Assembly: GCF_003369915.1 (NCBI RefSeq)
Contig: NC_046674.1
Coordinates: 17,217,501 to 17,281,500 of the forward strand
DNA length: 64,000 nucleotides
Reading direction: 5' to 3'
DNA from: Drosophila miranda
Lineage: Eukaryota; Arthropoda; Insecta; Diptera; Drosophilidae
Within the stretch, counting starts at the first letter, position 1. Each line of letters begins with the position of its first letter. A program made the translations under genes and the position numbers. Of the stretch, positions 44,785 to 56,300 are shown piece after piece. The notes beneath the pieces were generated by a model. That model was not told where the DNA came from, made no database searches, and worked only from the letters and a program-made list of their open reading frames with translations.

Positions 44785-45620
44785 CTTCTCAAGACTGAAG
44801 CTAAAGACGCGGCAAGGGGCGCGGCTCTATATTTATACCCGGTACTCAGAGAGTATATATGGTATATGTGTGGGCTTATGATTAACGTAACTTATACAAT
44901 ATATTTTATACGTAATTATACGTTAACGCCGGAATCGGTATCGCAGCCGATGCATGCTGTCTTTTGCTATCGCTCTCTCTTCAGGATCTCTTCATTTTCC
45001 TCGCACTTGTCATGGGATATGGCAAAACATAGAGAGAAAGAGAGGAACCACGACCGCTAGTTATGTTCTTACGTTAATGCTTTCACTCCGTATTGTATGT
45101 TTCAATTTTTCTTTACAATTGTCTCACTCTCTCTCTCTTTTTAAACTAGCAACGCCCGCTCCCCTCCGCCAAGGGGTGCACATTGCACGAGGAAGAGTGT
45201 GTGTGTGTGAGAGAGAGAGAGCGCGAGAATGAGCAAGCGCTTGGACGGGGTAGCGAATCCACTGCAATTTCATTTATTTCTACTGGCTATAATAATCCGA
45301 TCTGATCGGCATCCATATTCGGCAATCTACTGGACATGGCCATGATTCTATATTATGATTCTGCGTTTTCGGTTTTCTCATATCAAAATTGTGGCTGCCA
45401 CAGAATTTCGCTCTTTGTGTGATATCCCAGGAGTCTACAAACAACATTTTATTGCTCTAGCTTCTTATAGTCTCCGAGAGCTAGGCGTCAAATAAGACGA
45501 ACAGACGGATCAAGAATAAATGTACTTAATGGGGTCCGATACGCTTCGTTCTGGGTGCTAAACACATATACTTACACCACAAATCTAATAATCTAATAAA
45601 TACAAAGGGAACACTGCGTA
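44785..45620 (-). mobile_element. Degraded DINE-1/Helentron-associated interspersed element
   Basis: On the minus strand the order of blocks follows DINE-1-like Drosophila repeats as I remember them: TTATTAGATTTGTGG, CGGACCCCATTAAGTA, TATTCTTGATC, GTCTGTTCGTC, GCCTAG..., GAGACTATAAGA(A)GCTAGAGCAA, CTGTGGCAGCCACAATTTT, GAAAACCGAAAACGCAGAATCA, a block ending GCCAGTAGAAATAAATG, a CT/CA microsatellite core, and the terminal-type GAGTACCGGGTATAAATATAGAG with GCGGC. Ends are approximate. It is noncoding, internally short and diverged, so it is an old non-autonomous rolling-circle (Helitron-like) copy. It lies between the convergent ends of the membrane-protein gene and bc10. Confidence 0.7.
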
Positions 45621-46872
45621 TTATGGATGACAAAAAGGAATTTCAATAAAATATGAACGAGAAACAGGTTTAAACTATGGGATTCAGATGATTATATCAT
45701 AAATCTTGTGCTGTCAAAGTTCCTTAGTTTCCTAGTCCCTGATCGGATAGAGTATGGATGGAAATTAGCATAGAAAAGAGCTGGAAACTATAGGATTCTT
45801 CAGTAAGGTTTCTGAGCTCCAGTAGTAATAATCTTTTGACACATTTTTTAAAAGGTTCATAATTTCTCATCGAGCATCAGACCCCTCCCACAATCTACTA
45901 TTGTGGGCAAAATACTTAAAAAACTAATAGCATCATTTATATATTTTATTTTTCTATGTTTCTAGACTTGCTTTCTGTTTTCATTCGCGGCTCAAAATCA
46001 TACAAATTCGCAAAAATCGAACATTTTTTTTTACATACTTTTTGTTGTTTTGTTAATCAGCTAAGAATATACATACATACATATATATATTTATCAGTTA
46101 TATATAGTATATATAATAATCAGTGTGTAAGATATATCCGTATGTTTATATACAATTTGCATGTGCACACACGACGGGGGGCAACAGGGGGAACGAACAA
46201 CCGATGTCAGCAGCAGCTTCCTTTGGCTCATACCAGTACTATCTTTACAATTATCCTTGTTTTTTGTTTTGTTTTCTGTATAATTAGCTTTAAGTGTATA
46301 TATGTATATATAGTGTGTATGACTAATTTTAAGTTGCATTGACGAGTGGGGGGGATGGGGTGGGTTACGTGATGTACAATACGTTTTTGTAGCGCTATTG
46401 GTAAAACCTTTCGAAATCAAATTCGTTTCGTCTAAGCCTTAAAAACAAATACAATTTTTTTGTTTCGCAAATGACTAACACTTAAAGAATGACAGATGTT
46501 TCTTGGGGGTGGGGGCTCAACAGTTGGGGAGCAGTGTTTTGGAAATTAAATAAAAACACACACAAAGAACAACATTCTATACTCCTCCTCTACACCGCCT
46601 GGTCGGACTCACTCACTCTTGTATCACCGATTTTTCAGTTTGTATTTTTGTGCAAATTATCCTCTCTCTAACTCCCTTCTCCGTCTCTTATATATCGTTT
46701 CTTTATCGTTAGGATGTGTAAAGCTGTAACAACGCGAACGTAATTTCATGTTATAATAATTATTATTATGATTAGCACTCCTCCTACTCCTCTTGCACTC
46801 CACGCCAATTCCAATTCGTTGCCTACTACTACTGCCACCGCTACGATCTGGCTTTGGGCTTGTCGATCTTCT
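45621..46872. other. Noncoding flank, probably bc10 3' UTR
   Basis: A/T-rich with TATA/ACATAC runs (46066-46115) and a poly-G-containing tract near 46346. On the minus strand this is downstream of bc10, and some of it is likely 3' UTR; TTTTATTTTT near 45946 gives a minus-strand AATAAA. No ORF of note. Confidence 0.5.
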
Positions 46873-47112
46873 CTAGCCATTCTCACACTGATGCCCCTCA
46901 CAGTTGCCCCAGAAGATGCAGTTGCCAACGCCGCTGTAGCAGATCAGGGAGACTGCGGTGAGAAACACCACGCTGCAGATGGTGCAGGGCTTTCGCTCCA
47001 GAAAGAATCCCACCAGATAGAGTACTATGAACATCACGTGCGTCTCCATCAGCGCTGGATTTGTGGGCTTTGGTATGAGGAGCACCGGCAGCAGGCATTG
47101 CAGGCAATACAT
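46873..47112 (-). CDS. bc10: bc10, BLCAP (bladder cancer-associated protein) homologue
   Basis: A 79-residue frame starting [16 protein letters not shown], nearly identical to the start of human BLCAP (87 residues), followed by the family block [16 protein letters not shown] and [16 protein letters not shown]. It is a small membrane protein with two hydrophobic helices (about 20-36 and 43-61) and a Cys-rich end. The start is fixed by homology: the frame stays open upstream but has no ATG. The known vertebrate protein is linked to growth control and apoptosis; its molecular activity is unclear. Coding sequence in one exon, as in vertebrates. A polypyrimidine stretch and GTTGCAG near 47221 look like a splice acceptor for a noncoding leader exon. 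Confidence 0.93.
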   Translation of the reverse strand: MYCLQCLLPVLLIPKPTNPALMETHVMFIVLYLVGFFLERKPCTICSVVFLTAVSLICYSGVGNCIFWGNCEGHQCENG

Positions 47113-47506
47113 CGTGTATCGTGTATGGAGGAGTGTGTGCGTGTCCCTTCCCTTCCGTTCCGTAACGTAATTCCCGTGTCTGGGTGCGTAGATAAGTGTT
47201 CCCGGCCAGAAGCGTTGACGTGGCTGCAACGCGTTGCATGAAAGAAAAGGAGGCGAGGCTTAGTTAAACGTTCTATAATTACTATCTCGACTGGTTGTCA
47301 TGGGCAAAAGCTACCCGAGACGTCAGCAGCAGCAGCACACGCCTTACAGAACTCTCTCTCTCGCGGACTCTCTCCAGGTGTCTGCTCGCCTATCCTTGGG
47401 TTGCACTCCGTGTTCCTCCTGCGTTGTTGGCTAATTAAGTCGCTCGTGTTCTGTGCGTTTCTTTTTTTTATCGCATATTTGCTTGAATTCTCTAAACATT
47501 GTGTGG

Positions 47507-47610
47507 CAGTGTGACCGCGGCTTTATCGATAAAAAATACCGCCCGACCCCCCGGAAATATACCGTCTCAATTTTGAAATATACCGTCAATATACTGACGA
47601 ATTCTAGTTC
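47507..47610 (-). promoter_or_regulatory. Composite promoter module of bc10 with DRE
   Basis: On the minus strand, toward bc10: GAATTCGTCAGTATAT, GACGGTATATTTCAA, a second CGGTATATTTCC, GGGTCGGGCGGTA, a perfect DRE TATCGATA (47524-47531), then GCCGCGGTCACACTG with Motif 1 at 47507-47517. The order is the same as at Eaf6 and the RS-rich gene. The bc10 ATG is about 395 bp downstream, consistent with a spliced leader. Confidence 0.8.
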
Positions 47611-48383
47611 TATTATACATATTCCTCGTTTTTGATATTCCGTCGAATCTTACTGGCTAGATAGATCTCTCAGCCCTGCCCACATAATTCTATCCTTTTG
47701 ATTAATTAATTTTCTACTAGATTAACTACTTTTAAGTACCCCCATTTATTATTTGTTGACTAAAACAAGGTTTAAACAAAAAAGTTCAACAAAAAAACAG
47801 TCACGTCATTTAAAGACTTGTTGCTTTGCAACCGGAGTATGGCCATTTGAATACCCTATTTTCTATTCCCTATTACCCTATTAATAAACACATATTTTCA
47901 AATGAATATGTCTTAGACATATTCAAGCACTTGATTAGTTTTTTGTTATATCCCGATCCCGATTCTTGGTTTCTGTAAAAAGACCACTACCTTCAAAATA
48001 TCGTGGAAATACCTTTTAAACAGAGACTGGTTAGTTTCTGCATTAATGAGAGCCTGTGATGATAAACATTTCCACAATCCTATAATATCCGTTGCATTTT
48101 CTCGCAACTCCTATAAACCAGGGCTATCGAGGGGCACAAATTTGAATATTCTTTTGATTTATACATACTTTTAATTTGTTTAAATTGCACGGAAGACTTG
48201 CTGATATACATGTTTATATATAATGGCACCCATTATGGATGACTGCACAAATGGATGCAGTCAGCATTTGGTTTGATATGCAATTAATATCTAAACATGA
48301 TACATAAGTACAGATGAGCGTGTCATACTATGGCCACAGTCAGAAACACACAAAATAATTTAGCTATAAACACGACAATATTT
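47611..48383. other. Intergenic DNA between bc10 and Sras
   Basis: A/T-rich, no gene seen. The part next to 48383 should include the Sras 3' UTR. Confidence 0.6.
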
Positions 48384-49362
48384 CTACACATTCCAGTAGA
48401 GCGTATTCCCATAGACGGATGGACTGGTGGCTATCGGCAGCAGTAGGATCCAGACCGCCAGGCCAGCTACATACAGAACGATGGCCAGTACTCGCCGCCA
48501 CATATCCTGCTGCCAGAGATCCTGCAGGTCCGGCAGACCCATGTGATTGCAAAACGCATGGACGACGAACGGCGCCACTATATGGCCAGTGCGGGCAAAC
48601 AGAAACGCCGAATAGAAGCCGAAGAGGGTGGTGTAGATGAACTGGAATAAACCGATCAGCAGGGCGGTGCTCAGCTCCACGCCCAGGCTCAGTCGCTCGG
48701 CGATGTGATGCAGATGGGCGACGCCAAAGAAGAGGGGCGTTATAAAGACAGCCGTCATGGGCGAAAAGCTCTGCAGGATCAGCGGCATCATGCAGGCCCG
48801 GAACACAAACTCCTCGCTGAGCGGTGCCATCACATGATTGCGCACCCACATGATGTGGATGCAACCGCGCCAGTAGTCCAGATCTAAATGGTAGAGCCGC
48901 AAAGGTCAATCCGGAATGGTTTCAGCAGGTTTCCCAGAACATACCAAAGTAGGAGCCAATCGATTCGTTCTGGCAGTTGACAAAGATGGGTCCCGCGAAC
49001 AGCAGCATTGTCAGGCCATAGGGAATCACCACAGCCTGCCACAATCCCTCCCAGCGAAGGCCGAGCAACTTCGAAAAGGGCTCGCTGCTGAGCAGCTCCG
49101 GCGACGAGAATTGCCACACAAAGAACGGGGCGAAGAGCATCACCACCGAGACGCTGGCGAAGCGCCGCTTAATGGTCGCCGGATGGTCCCGATTGTGTTT
49201 CGTATTCCATACGTAGAGGCTGGCCACATAGAGCAGGGACAAAACGAAGCAGCATGTCACTGAGGTGTTGATGGGTATCTGCGGCAGTGGGTCCGGGCTG
49301 GGGAGGGCTTCCAGCGCAGGCTGTACTGTGGCTTTGGCTACCATCTCGCTCGCGTTAATCAT
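48384..49362 (-). CDS. Sras: Sras (severas), CAAX prenyl protease 2 / RCE1
   Basis: Two exons on the minus strand: 49362-48945 and 48883-48384, 305 residues (human RCE1 has 329). It is a multi-helix ER membrane protein of the CPBP/Abi family. Catalytic elements: LSEEFVFRA with the Glu pair at 163-164 and Arg168, FGVAHLHH with His196/198/199, and [10 protein letters not shown] with His248 and Asn252. Known role: after farnesylation or geranylgeranylation it removes the last three residues of CAAX proteins such as Ras; the Drosophila gene is named for its Ras link. The splice joint (F139/D140) reads [18 protein letters not shown], a conserved segment. It is head-to-head with the next gene, ATG to ATG 307 bp. 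Confidence 0.94.
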
Positions 49363-49669
49363 ATAAATGCGGTTTATTCGTCATACTGTGTTCCCACAGA
49401 GATAACGTGAAAAAAATACACAAAAACAGCTGTTCCACGACGAGGGCTGCACTGGATAAATGTTAACAGTGTTCTGTTGCGGTAACAGCAGAGTTCCGCG
49501 ATCTGGCAGCCTCGCGCACTTGTGTGATAAGCAAACGGCGGTGGCGGTGGCGGCGACGTTCATTTAAACAATCGGGGCATAAAATTTTCAGCAATAAAGT
49601 GCGCTGCGCCATAAAAATAAATTGAATTCAATTATCCGTCACAGCGAGTGCCTCCCAAGTGCAGCCAAT
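49363..49669. promoter_or_regulatory. Bidirectional promoter between Sras and ScsbetaG
   Basis: The 307-bp space contains AACAGCTGTT (49425-49434), a perfect match to Ohler motif 5 (E-box), and paired GTTAACAGTG / GGTAACAGC elements near 49460-49490. No TATA. This fits a TATA-less housekeeping bidirectional promoter. Confidence 0.65.
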
Positions 49670-51189
49670 ATGTCGTTCCTGATGAAAGCAGCCGCCTGCA
49701 CACGCCAGCTCGTTCATAAGGTTTCCCCGGCGCCCCAACATCTGTTAAAGCCGCAAAGAAAAAGAGAGTTGACCTTTGTCTTCTTTGTTTATCCCCCTAT
49801 GTAGACCCCGTTGTTGCTGCAGCAGCAGGTCCGTCAGCTGAATCTTTTGGAGTTCCAGAGCAAGGACCTGCTCCAGAAGTATGGCGTGGCCATCCAACAA
49901 TTCAAGGTCTTGGATAACTCCAATTCCGATGCAGAGATTGTCAAGACTTTCGGTAAGCGGCAAGAACCGGTCGGAGTTTATGTAATCACTGCTTTAATTG
50001 ATGTTAATTGTCGTGTCCAGAGTGTCCCGAGTATGTGGTGAAGGCGCAGATACTGGCCGGCGGCCGTGGCAAGGGAACATTCGACAATGGCTTCAAGGGA
50101 GGCGTCCACATAACCTCAAAGTAAGATATAGAAGCGGCCACAGCGGCAGCACTAGACAGATAACACGATTAATTGACCTTTTTCCTCTCTACGTATTCGC
50201 AATTGTTTCGTTTTGGCAGCAAGAGCGATGTGCTCTCGCTGAGCAAACAGATGATCGGCCACCGACTGATAACCAAACAGACCCCAAAATCGGGAATTCT
50301 GGTCAACAAAGTGATGGTCGCTCGCAGCGTGAACATCACACGGGAGACTTATCTCTGCATCTTGCTGGACCGCGAGCACAACGGACCCGTGCTGATTGCC
50401 TCGCCCGCTGGGGGCATGGACATTGAGGCCGTGGCCGAGGAGACGCCCGAGAAGCTTCTGACTGTTCCGCTGGACATTAGCAAGCCCATACCAGAGGCCA
50501 CGCTCATCAAGGTGGCCAAATTCCTGGAGTTCAAGGGCGACACCGTCCAGCGTTGCGCCGAGGAGATCCAGAAGCTGTACACTCTCTTCAAGGCCGTGGA
50601 TGCCGTGCAGATTGAGATCAATCCACTGGCGGAGACGGACAAGGGCGAGGTCATCTCGGTGGATGCCAAGCTGAACTTTGACGACAATGCCCAGTTCCGG
50701 CAGAAGGATATCTTCGCCATGGACATCACCGAGGAGGAGGCCGATCCCCGTGAGGTCGAGGCGGCCAAGTACAACCTCAACTATGTGGCAATGGACGGCA
50801 ACATTGGCTGCCTGGTGAATGGCGCCGGCCTGGCCATGGCCACCATGGACATCATCCAGCTGAATGGCGGCTCACCGGCCAACTTCTTGGACGTTGGCGG
50901 CGGCGTCAACGAGGCCCAGGTGGCCAAGGCCTTCGAGATCCTCACGGCCGATCCGAAAGTGAAGGGCATCCTGGTGAATGTCTTTGGAGGCATCGTCAAC
51001 TGTGCCACCATTGCCAATGGCATTGTGGCTGCCTCCAAGAAGCTGAAGCTGAACGTGCCTCTGGTGGTCCGGCTGGAGGGCACGAATGTGGACAAGGCCC
51101 GCGAGATTCTGAAGAACTCGGGACTGCCCATTCAGACGGCCAGTGATCTGGATGATGCCGCTCAAAAGTCGGTGGCTGCCTTGAATTAG
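49670..51189 (+). CDS. ScsbetaG: Succinyl-CoA ligase beta subunit, GDP-forming (SUCLG2 type)
   Basis: Four exons: 49670-49720, 49805-49952, 50021-50120 and 50220-51189, giving 422 residues (human SUCLG2 has 432). A basic N-terminus ([17 protein letters not shown]) serves as mitochondrial presequence. The ATP-grasp domain has [14 protein letters not shown] (about 72-85) and KGGVHIT. Later blocks are [49 protein letters not shown] and [13 protein letters not shown]. Details match SUCLG2 better than the ATP-type SUCLA2. Known role: with the alpha subunit, conversion of succinyl-CoA to succinate with GTP formation in the TCA cycle. The donor of intron 1 (GTTTCC) is weak, and the first joint is less sure than the others. 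Confidence 0.94.
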
Positions 51190-51340
51190 AGATAAGGATG
51201 GCGCGATTTATGTCTTCCAGACGCACATTTAGCATTTACATTGGACAGGCCTTTTAGTTTTAAGTTTTTTAACGAAGAATATAACCCAGATTATGTTTTT
51301 ATTTTACAAAAATTGGTGCGTCGTGTAAAAGACGGCTGGT

Positions 51341-51363
51341 GGGGGGTGGGGGGGGGGGGGGGG
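51341..51363. repeat. Poly-G tract
   Basis: A run of G broken by one T, in the 3' flank of ScsbetaG. Confidence 0.9.
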
Positions 51364-51501
51364 AAGGAGAGAGATCAACTTCTATATATTTGAAGATCTT
51401 TCCAAAACTTTTTACCAAATATTCTATTTACATTTAGTTGAGTGCAAAAAGTGTGCTGTTAAGCGCACATGTTAACAGAGTTTCAGATGGCAGCCCTGCT
51501 T

Positions 51502-51515
51502 TATCGATATCGATA
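51502..51515. promoter_or_regulatory. Double DRE upstream of sinuous
   Basis: TATCGATATCGATA contains two overlapping DREF sites, about 105 bp before the sinuous ATG. Confidence 0.7.
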
Positions 51516-51619
51516 TATGAATATATTGTCAACATACCATCCCTAGTCCACACCCAAAGCCCAACAAACAAACATTCCATCGAAATCAGAGAAAATAATA
51601 CAAAATTCCCATACAAAGA

Positions 51620-52363
51620 ATGCAAAAGTCGTCTCATTTTGCACGCGAGGATTCCCAGGAGCATCTGCCCACCCACCTACACCATCAACAGCCCACCGTG
51701 AACATGAAGCGACGCACCCTCTCCGGCAGCTGTGGCGTTGGCGTCTTCATCTTCGCGTTCGCCTTCATCGCCATTGCCTTCGCCACGCCCAGTTGGCTGG
51801 TCAGCGATTACCGCATTACGGGCGCCAAGCTGGATCGCCTGGGCCTCTGGGTGCACTGCTTCCGTTCGCTGCCGGATGTCAACGACGACAGCCAGCGACG
51901 GTTCTTTGTGGGCTGTCGCTGGGTCTATGACCCATTTACCACGGGCTACGACGAGATACGTGGATTCCTGCTGCCAGCCTTCATGATTGCCACACAGTTC
52001 TTCTACACACTCGCCTTCATTGGCATGCTGCTCAGTGCCATTGGGGTGCTGGTGTTCTTCCTTTGCGCCGGACCCGACCAGAAGCACTTCATCACACTGA
52101 TCCGATCGGTGGGCTATGTTCTGCTCGGCGCTGGCGTCTGTGCAGCCATTGCCGTTATTGTGTTTGCCGGCTTTGGCAATCGGAATGGCTGGATGCCGGA
52201 GCATGCCAACAACTGGTTCGGCTGGTCCTTCATCCTGGCCTGTGTGGGCTCCGTGCTGACCCTGGTGGCGGCCACATTATTCCTCAGCGAAGCGCATGTC
52301 CAGCAACGCAAGCGCCTGCAGTTCAAAGAGTCGCAGACTCGATTCGAGCTGGTCCGCGGATAG
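51620..52363 (+). CDS. sinu: Sinuous, claudin-family septate junction protein
   Basis: Single-exon 247-residue protein with four membrane helices (about 37-57, 120-140, 157-177 and 208-230). The first extracellular loop has the claudin signature: Trp59, then GLW at 75-77, Cys80 and Cys99. N-terminus is a 30-residue cytosolic His/Gln-rich stretch, longer than in most claudins; an alternative ATG at 51704 would remove it. The length equals what I recall for Drosophila Sinuous. Known role: component of epithelial septate junctions, needed for barrier function and tracheal tube size. The stop codon is followed by GTAAGT within 10 bp, so an intron in the 3' UTR (about 52371-52441) is likely. Confidence 0.93.
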   Translation: MQKSSHFAREDSQEHLPTHLHHQQPTVNMKRRTLSGSCGVGVFIFAFAFIAIAFATPSWLVSDYRITGAKLDRLGLWVHCFRSLPDVNDDSQRRFFVGCRWVYDPFTTGYDEIRGFLLPAFMIATQFFYTLAFIGMLLSAIGVLVFFLCAGPDQKHFITLIRSVGYVLLGAGVCAAIAVIVFAGFGNRNGWMPEHANNWFGWSFILACVGSVLTLVAATLFLSEAHVQQRKRLQFKESQTRFELVRG

Positions 52364-53377
52364 TTACGGGTAAGTGGCGTTTGGTTTGGGTATATCTAAG
52401 CCATGGACACAGACGTTTAACCTTCTTTGTTTTTGTTTTTAGCAAAAGCCACAGCAGCAGCATCAAGAGAAACAACATTCCGTCCCCACAACACAACACA
52501 AAAGTTCTACGAAGAATTCTCACCATAATAATTATATATAGTTTTTTTTTATACTTGGAAATGTTTATGCAATTGCCAGACGACGACGACACGACGACGA
52601 CGACGACTACAGACAGTCGGAGAATACCCTATAACCCAGCATCACATCAGAAGAAACTTTCAGTTTTTGGTACTTATGAATCATCCATCCAATCCGACGA
52701 CGACAAAAAGAGTTCTAAACGAAGACTGAATGTATCCGAAATCTTCTTCCTTCTGCAGTATTTATGCAAGACGCTCAAAAAGTGACTCATTTATCTATGT
52801 AGAGTATATGACAATTTGCATATCAAAAACTTTTTCGCTCAATTAACACACAGACAGCCGCCCGCCCTTTACCCCGTGCCCCCCGTGCCACATACATAGT
52901 CGCAGAGCTCTGGCTGAAACTAGCAACGAAATATTACACTCGTGCCTTAATTAGAGAAGCTTTTTTGGTATAGTTTATAGTGCTTAAAATACATATTACT
53001 ATTAGATTTGACCACCTACCTGATCAACACAGACCTGCGACGACCAAAACATTCCAAAACCAAACCAAACCACCCCCCCGCCCCCATTTGGATTGCATAA
53101 ACTTCTGCTAAGAAAGTGCCTTAATTAAGGAACCATTTACCCAGACAAAAACCACAAAAAACCTAAGCGAAAACGTCCAATAATTTGTAAGAATAGAATC
53201 CCTTTTATACTCGAAATATGTATTTTTTTTGAATAGAGATCTATAGATTAGTATTTCTCCAATCTCCAATGCACTGTTTTACATATGAATTTAGCAATGT
53301 ATTAAACAAAAACAAATACAACCTCCCCATATACAATAATAATATGTGTAACATTTTTGATGTACAAAGCGAATAAA
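52364..53377 (+). other. Sinuous 3' UTR
   Basis: About 1 kb of A/T-rich sequence with a GAC-rich simple stretch (52578-52612), ending at AATAAA (53372-53377). Small open frames here are repeat-derived. Confidence 0.6.
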
Positions 53378-56300
53378 GTTTTTATTGTATACAAAAAAAA
53401 AATAAAACAACAAATAATAATATGTAACAATATCTGAATGCATTTCGATGCGTGCGAGTTCAAGGCGGACGCCCAGAGAGCGAGTGATCCGAACAATGAT
53501 TGCTTTTCCAAGCGGCTGTCGGCTGTTCCCATGGCGCTGCTTGTTTTGGGAAAACCAAAAGCTTTTGTACCGAGTGCAGCTTCTGAGGCAATGCCTGGGA
53601 TATGGATATGCATCGCTTGTCTGGAGTAACAATTGATATGGGCATCTGATTATGACGTGTGGCGGGCGGGGAGGGAGAAGAGGATCTGTCTGTCAAGCCA
53701 AACGATTTTAAAGTCTGGTTTTCACGTCATTCAATTGTGAAATTTTAGTTGAAAAGCATCAAAATGGAAACAAAAGTGCAGGGAACACAGGGAATCGATA
53801 GGGAGTTCTGTATTAATTTGAAAAGAATTCAATTGATACTCCCAGTATTGGCTACCAATGAATCCTAATCGCAATCCACAGCCAAAACCAATCTAAATCC
53901 CCTTTAGTTATTCTCATTACAGTCGTTTAAAATGTAATATTTTAAAGGTCTCTCAATGGTCTGTCTGTGACAACCACTCCACTTGATTAATTGTTCATTT
54001 AACTCCCATGGAAATACAGTATTTGATCTTTTGAAGGCTCTTTTGGCCTTTCGAAAAACCCCGCAAAACAAAAGTATTAGATCATTTTGTCAACACATCT
54101 GGGCAGCGGGTTATTCGATCACTTAAAAACTCTTTTAAATGGGAACCATAACAAATTGAAATATATTAATATACCACCGACTTATAAGGGAATAATTAAG
54201 AGAGAAATATCGACCACACACCCACATATTTGTGACCTGACTTGGCAATGACATTATGGAAAGGAAGCGACCGCCAAAGAGAGAGATGGAGAGAGATCTT
54301 TGTCGGAGTTCGTGAGGACTTGTTGAGGCGTGAAATCGGCCAGAAGATAGTTCGGATTGATGGATGGATGGTTGGATTGGGATTCGCTACAGATCTGATT
54401 AGCACAAAACAAATTCAAAGCAAACCGGATGCCTGTCTCATGACTGACTGACTCAATCGCAGCCTTGGCGCTGTCCAGCTAAGATATGTGCTAAACGCGA
54501 ATTTATTTACGGATTTTATTATGCCAATCCCCCCTCCTCCCCCCCCTCCCACGGTACTCTCGGTATGACCTCACATGCCGTTAAGAGGCATTGCCTGGCC
54601 GCTTAAATCAGTTATTACACGGAACGGATTAAGAACTATGCGGCTTAAACTAAACTTAAACTGTGTGTGAAAATTGTCGAGCCGTTTGCCCCCAGGCTTG
54701 ATTGACACCGCATTTTGGAGCAGTCTTGTAATTAAATTTGATTTAAGATTCGTTATTTCATGGGGAATTAACATGAACAATCTTCCGAACTGTCCGAAAT
54801 ACGGAAGATTATAACACAACTATGTATGGGTAATAATATATATATAAAGAGAAATAAATTTAAGCAAATAAATTAAAATGAAAAACAAAAAAAAAATATT
54901 GAAACAGAAGACAGAATAAATTTTTGCTTAATTTCGTTTTCAAAGATGTTTCAAGATTTTCCATTTGCATAAAATGCGGCTATCCATCCACATACGATAC
55001 CAGACGCTACGGTACAGTTGAGAACATGAATGCTATGCAAAGAACCAGAATCTAAAAAAGTTAATTTCCAAAAACGCGACAGAACCGATGGCTGGCTGCT
55101 TCATTAACAAAAGGCAATAGACCTGTTCTTAGGCACTGGCACTGGCACTGCTGGCTGGCCACAGAGATTAATTGCCAACATTTTGCATAATATATTCAAT
55201 CAAAATCGAACGTCAATGAACGCGTAACCAACCATCTACATTGAAATTGAAATTAAGAGTTAAGACTTTCGATGGTATTTTGATGATGAGAAAAACCTCA
55301 AATCGAAACCGAGAGTATGGCGGGTATGCGCCTGCGATTACGCAAAACTCTTAAAAATAAACTCTTTTATAATAAATAAATAATAAATAAGCAATGGTCC
55401 ATTAGATTGATTATTGTTTGTGCCACACGCAAAGCAAACTTTCCTCTAAATATCCACTTATTGTCTTGTCTGGCGGCTGGTGGCTGTGGCTTCTGCTGGT
55501 AATCTATAAATATTGATTGAGTCTCTGCCGCGCGAAGGTCATTAAAAAGTTTATAGACATTTTTGTTTGGGTATCGTTTTGTTTGCCAAATAGAACGACA
55601 TTCGAATAACAATTTACACAAATTGGTTCAGGAGAAGCAAACCCATTTGGAGCGACTACTGCTGGACTACTAAATTAACTTGTCCGCTTTAATCATCCGC
55701 CTAAAAGGTCCGCCACAGATAGATCCTAAAGATCAGATCGGGAGAGTGGCATCTGGCCGGCTGACGTTTCCTAATTAATGGTTTATATTTATTTGAATTC
55801 CTGTTTTTTGTGGGTATTTTCAGAATGTGCTTTAAACAAGATTTAACAAGGATTTTGCTTGGGGTTTTGATTTGGCAAGTTTTAATCCATTAATATATGC
55901 ATCCCGCAAAAGCTGAAACATTTCTTTATGGCTAAAAGTTGAATGAATTTCAATGAACACCCGAAAGCGGAAAGATTTCTTTGGCCATATTCCTGGCAAA
56001 GAAAGTTCTTGGCAAAAGACGAGTTTCGTTGGCCTGTGCTTTCTTTGAAAGTGAAAAGGCAATTCTAAAGATATTCTTAACAGTGTTTCCTTTCAATTTG
56101 TTAACCAAAAAATCCATCATCCAGTTATGTCAGACCACCCGTAGATTTTGGAACACTCAAAGTCTCACCGTTGTGGAGGCATTGTATGTGCGTCAGCAAG
56201 TTCCTTGAACTTCACACAGAATAACGCTTAAAATAGAACAACATTCTAGGCGGAGCAGAGGAGACGGGAGGGGAGGGGAGGGGAGAGTGGTGTGTCTTTT

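Noticed and set aside
52558-52785. Asp/Thr-rich frame after sinuous
   Set aside because: Derived from a GAC/ACG simple repeat in the 3' UTR.
53291-53636. Overlapping frames of 60-113 codons on both strands after the sinuous 3' UTR
   Set aside because: The segment is slightly GC-richer than its flanks, but neither strand gives a recognisable product, and several frames are open at once, as expected by chance.
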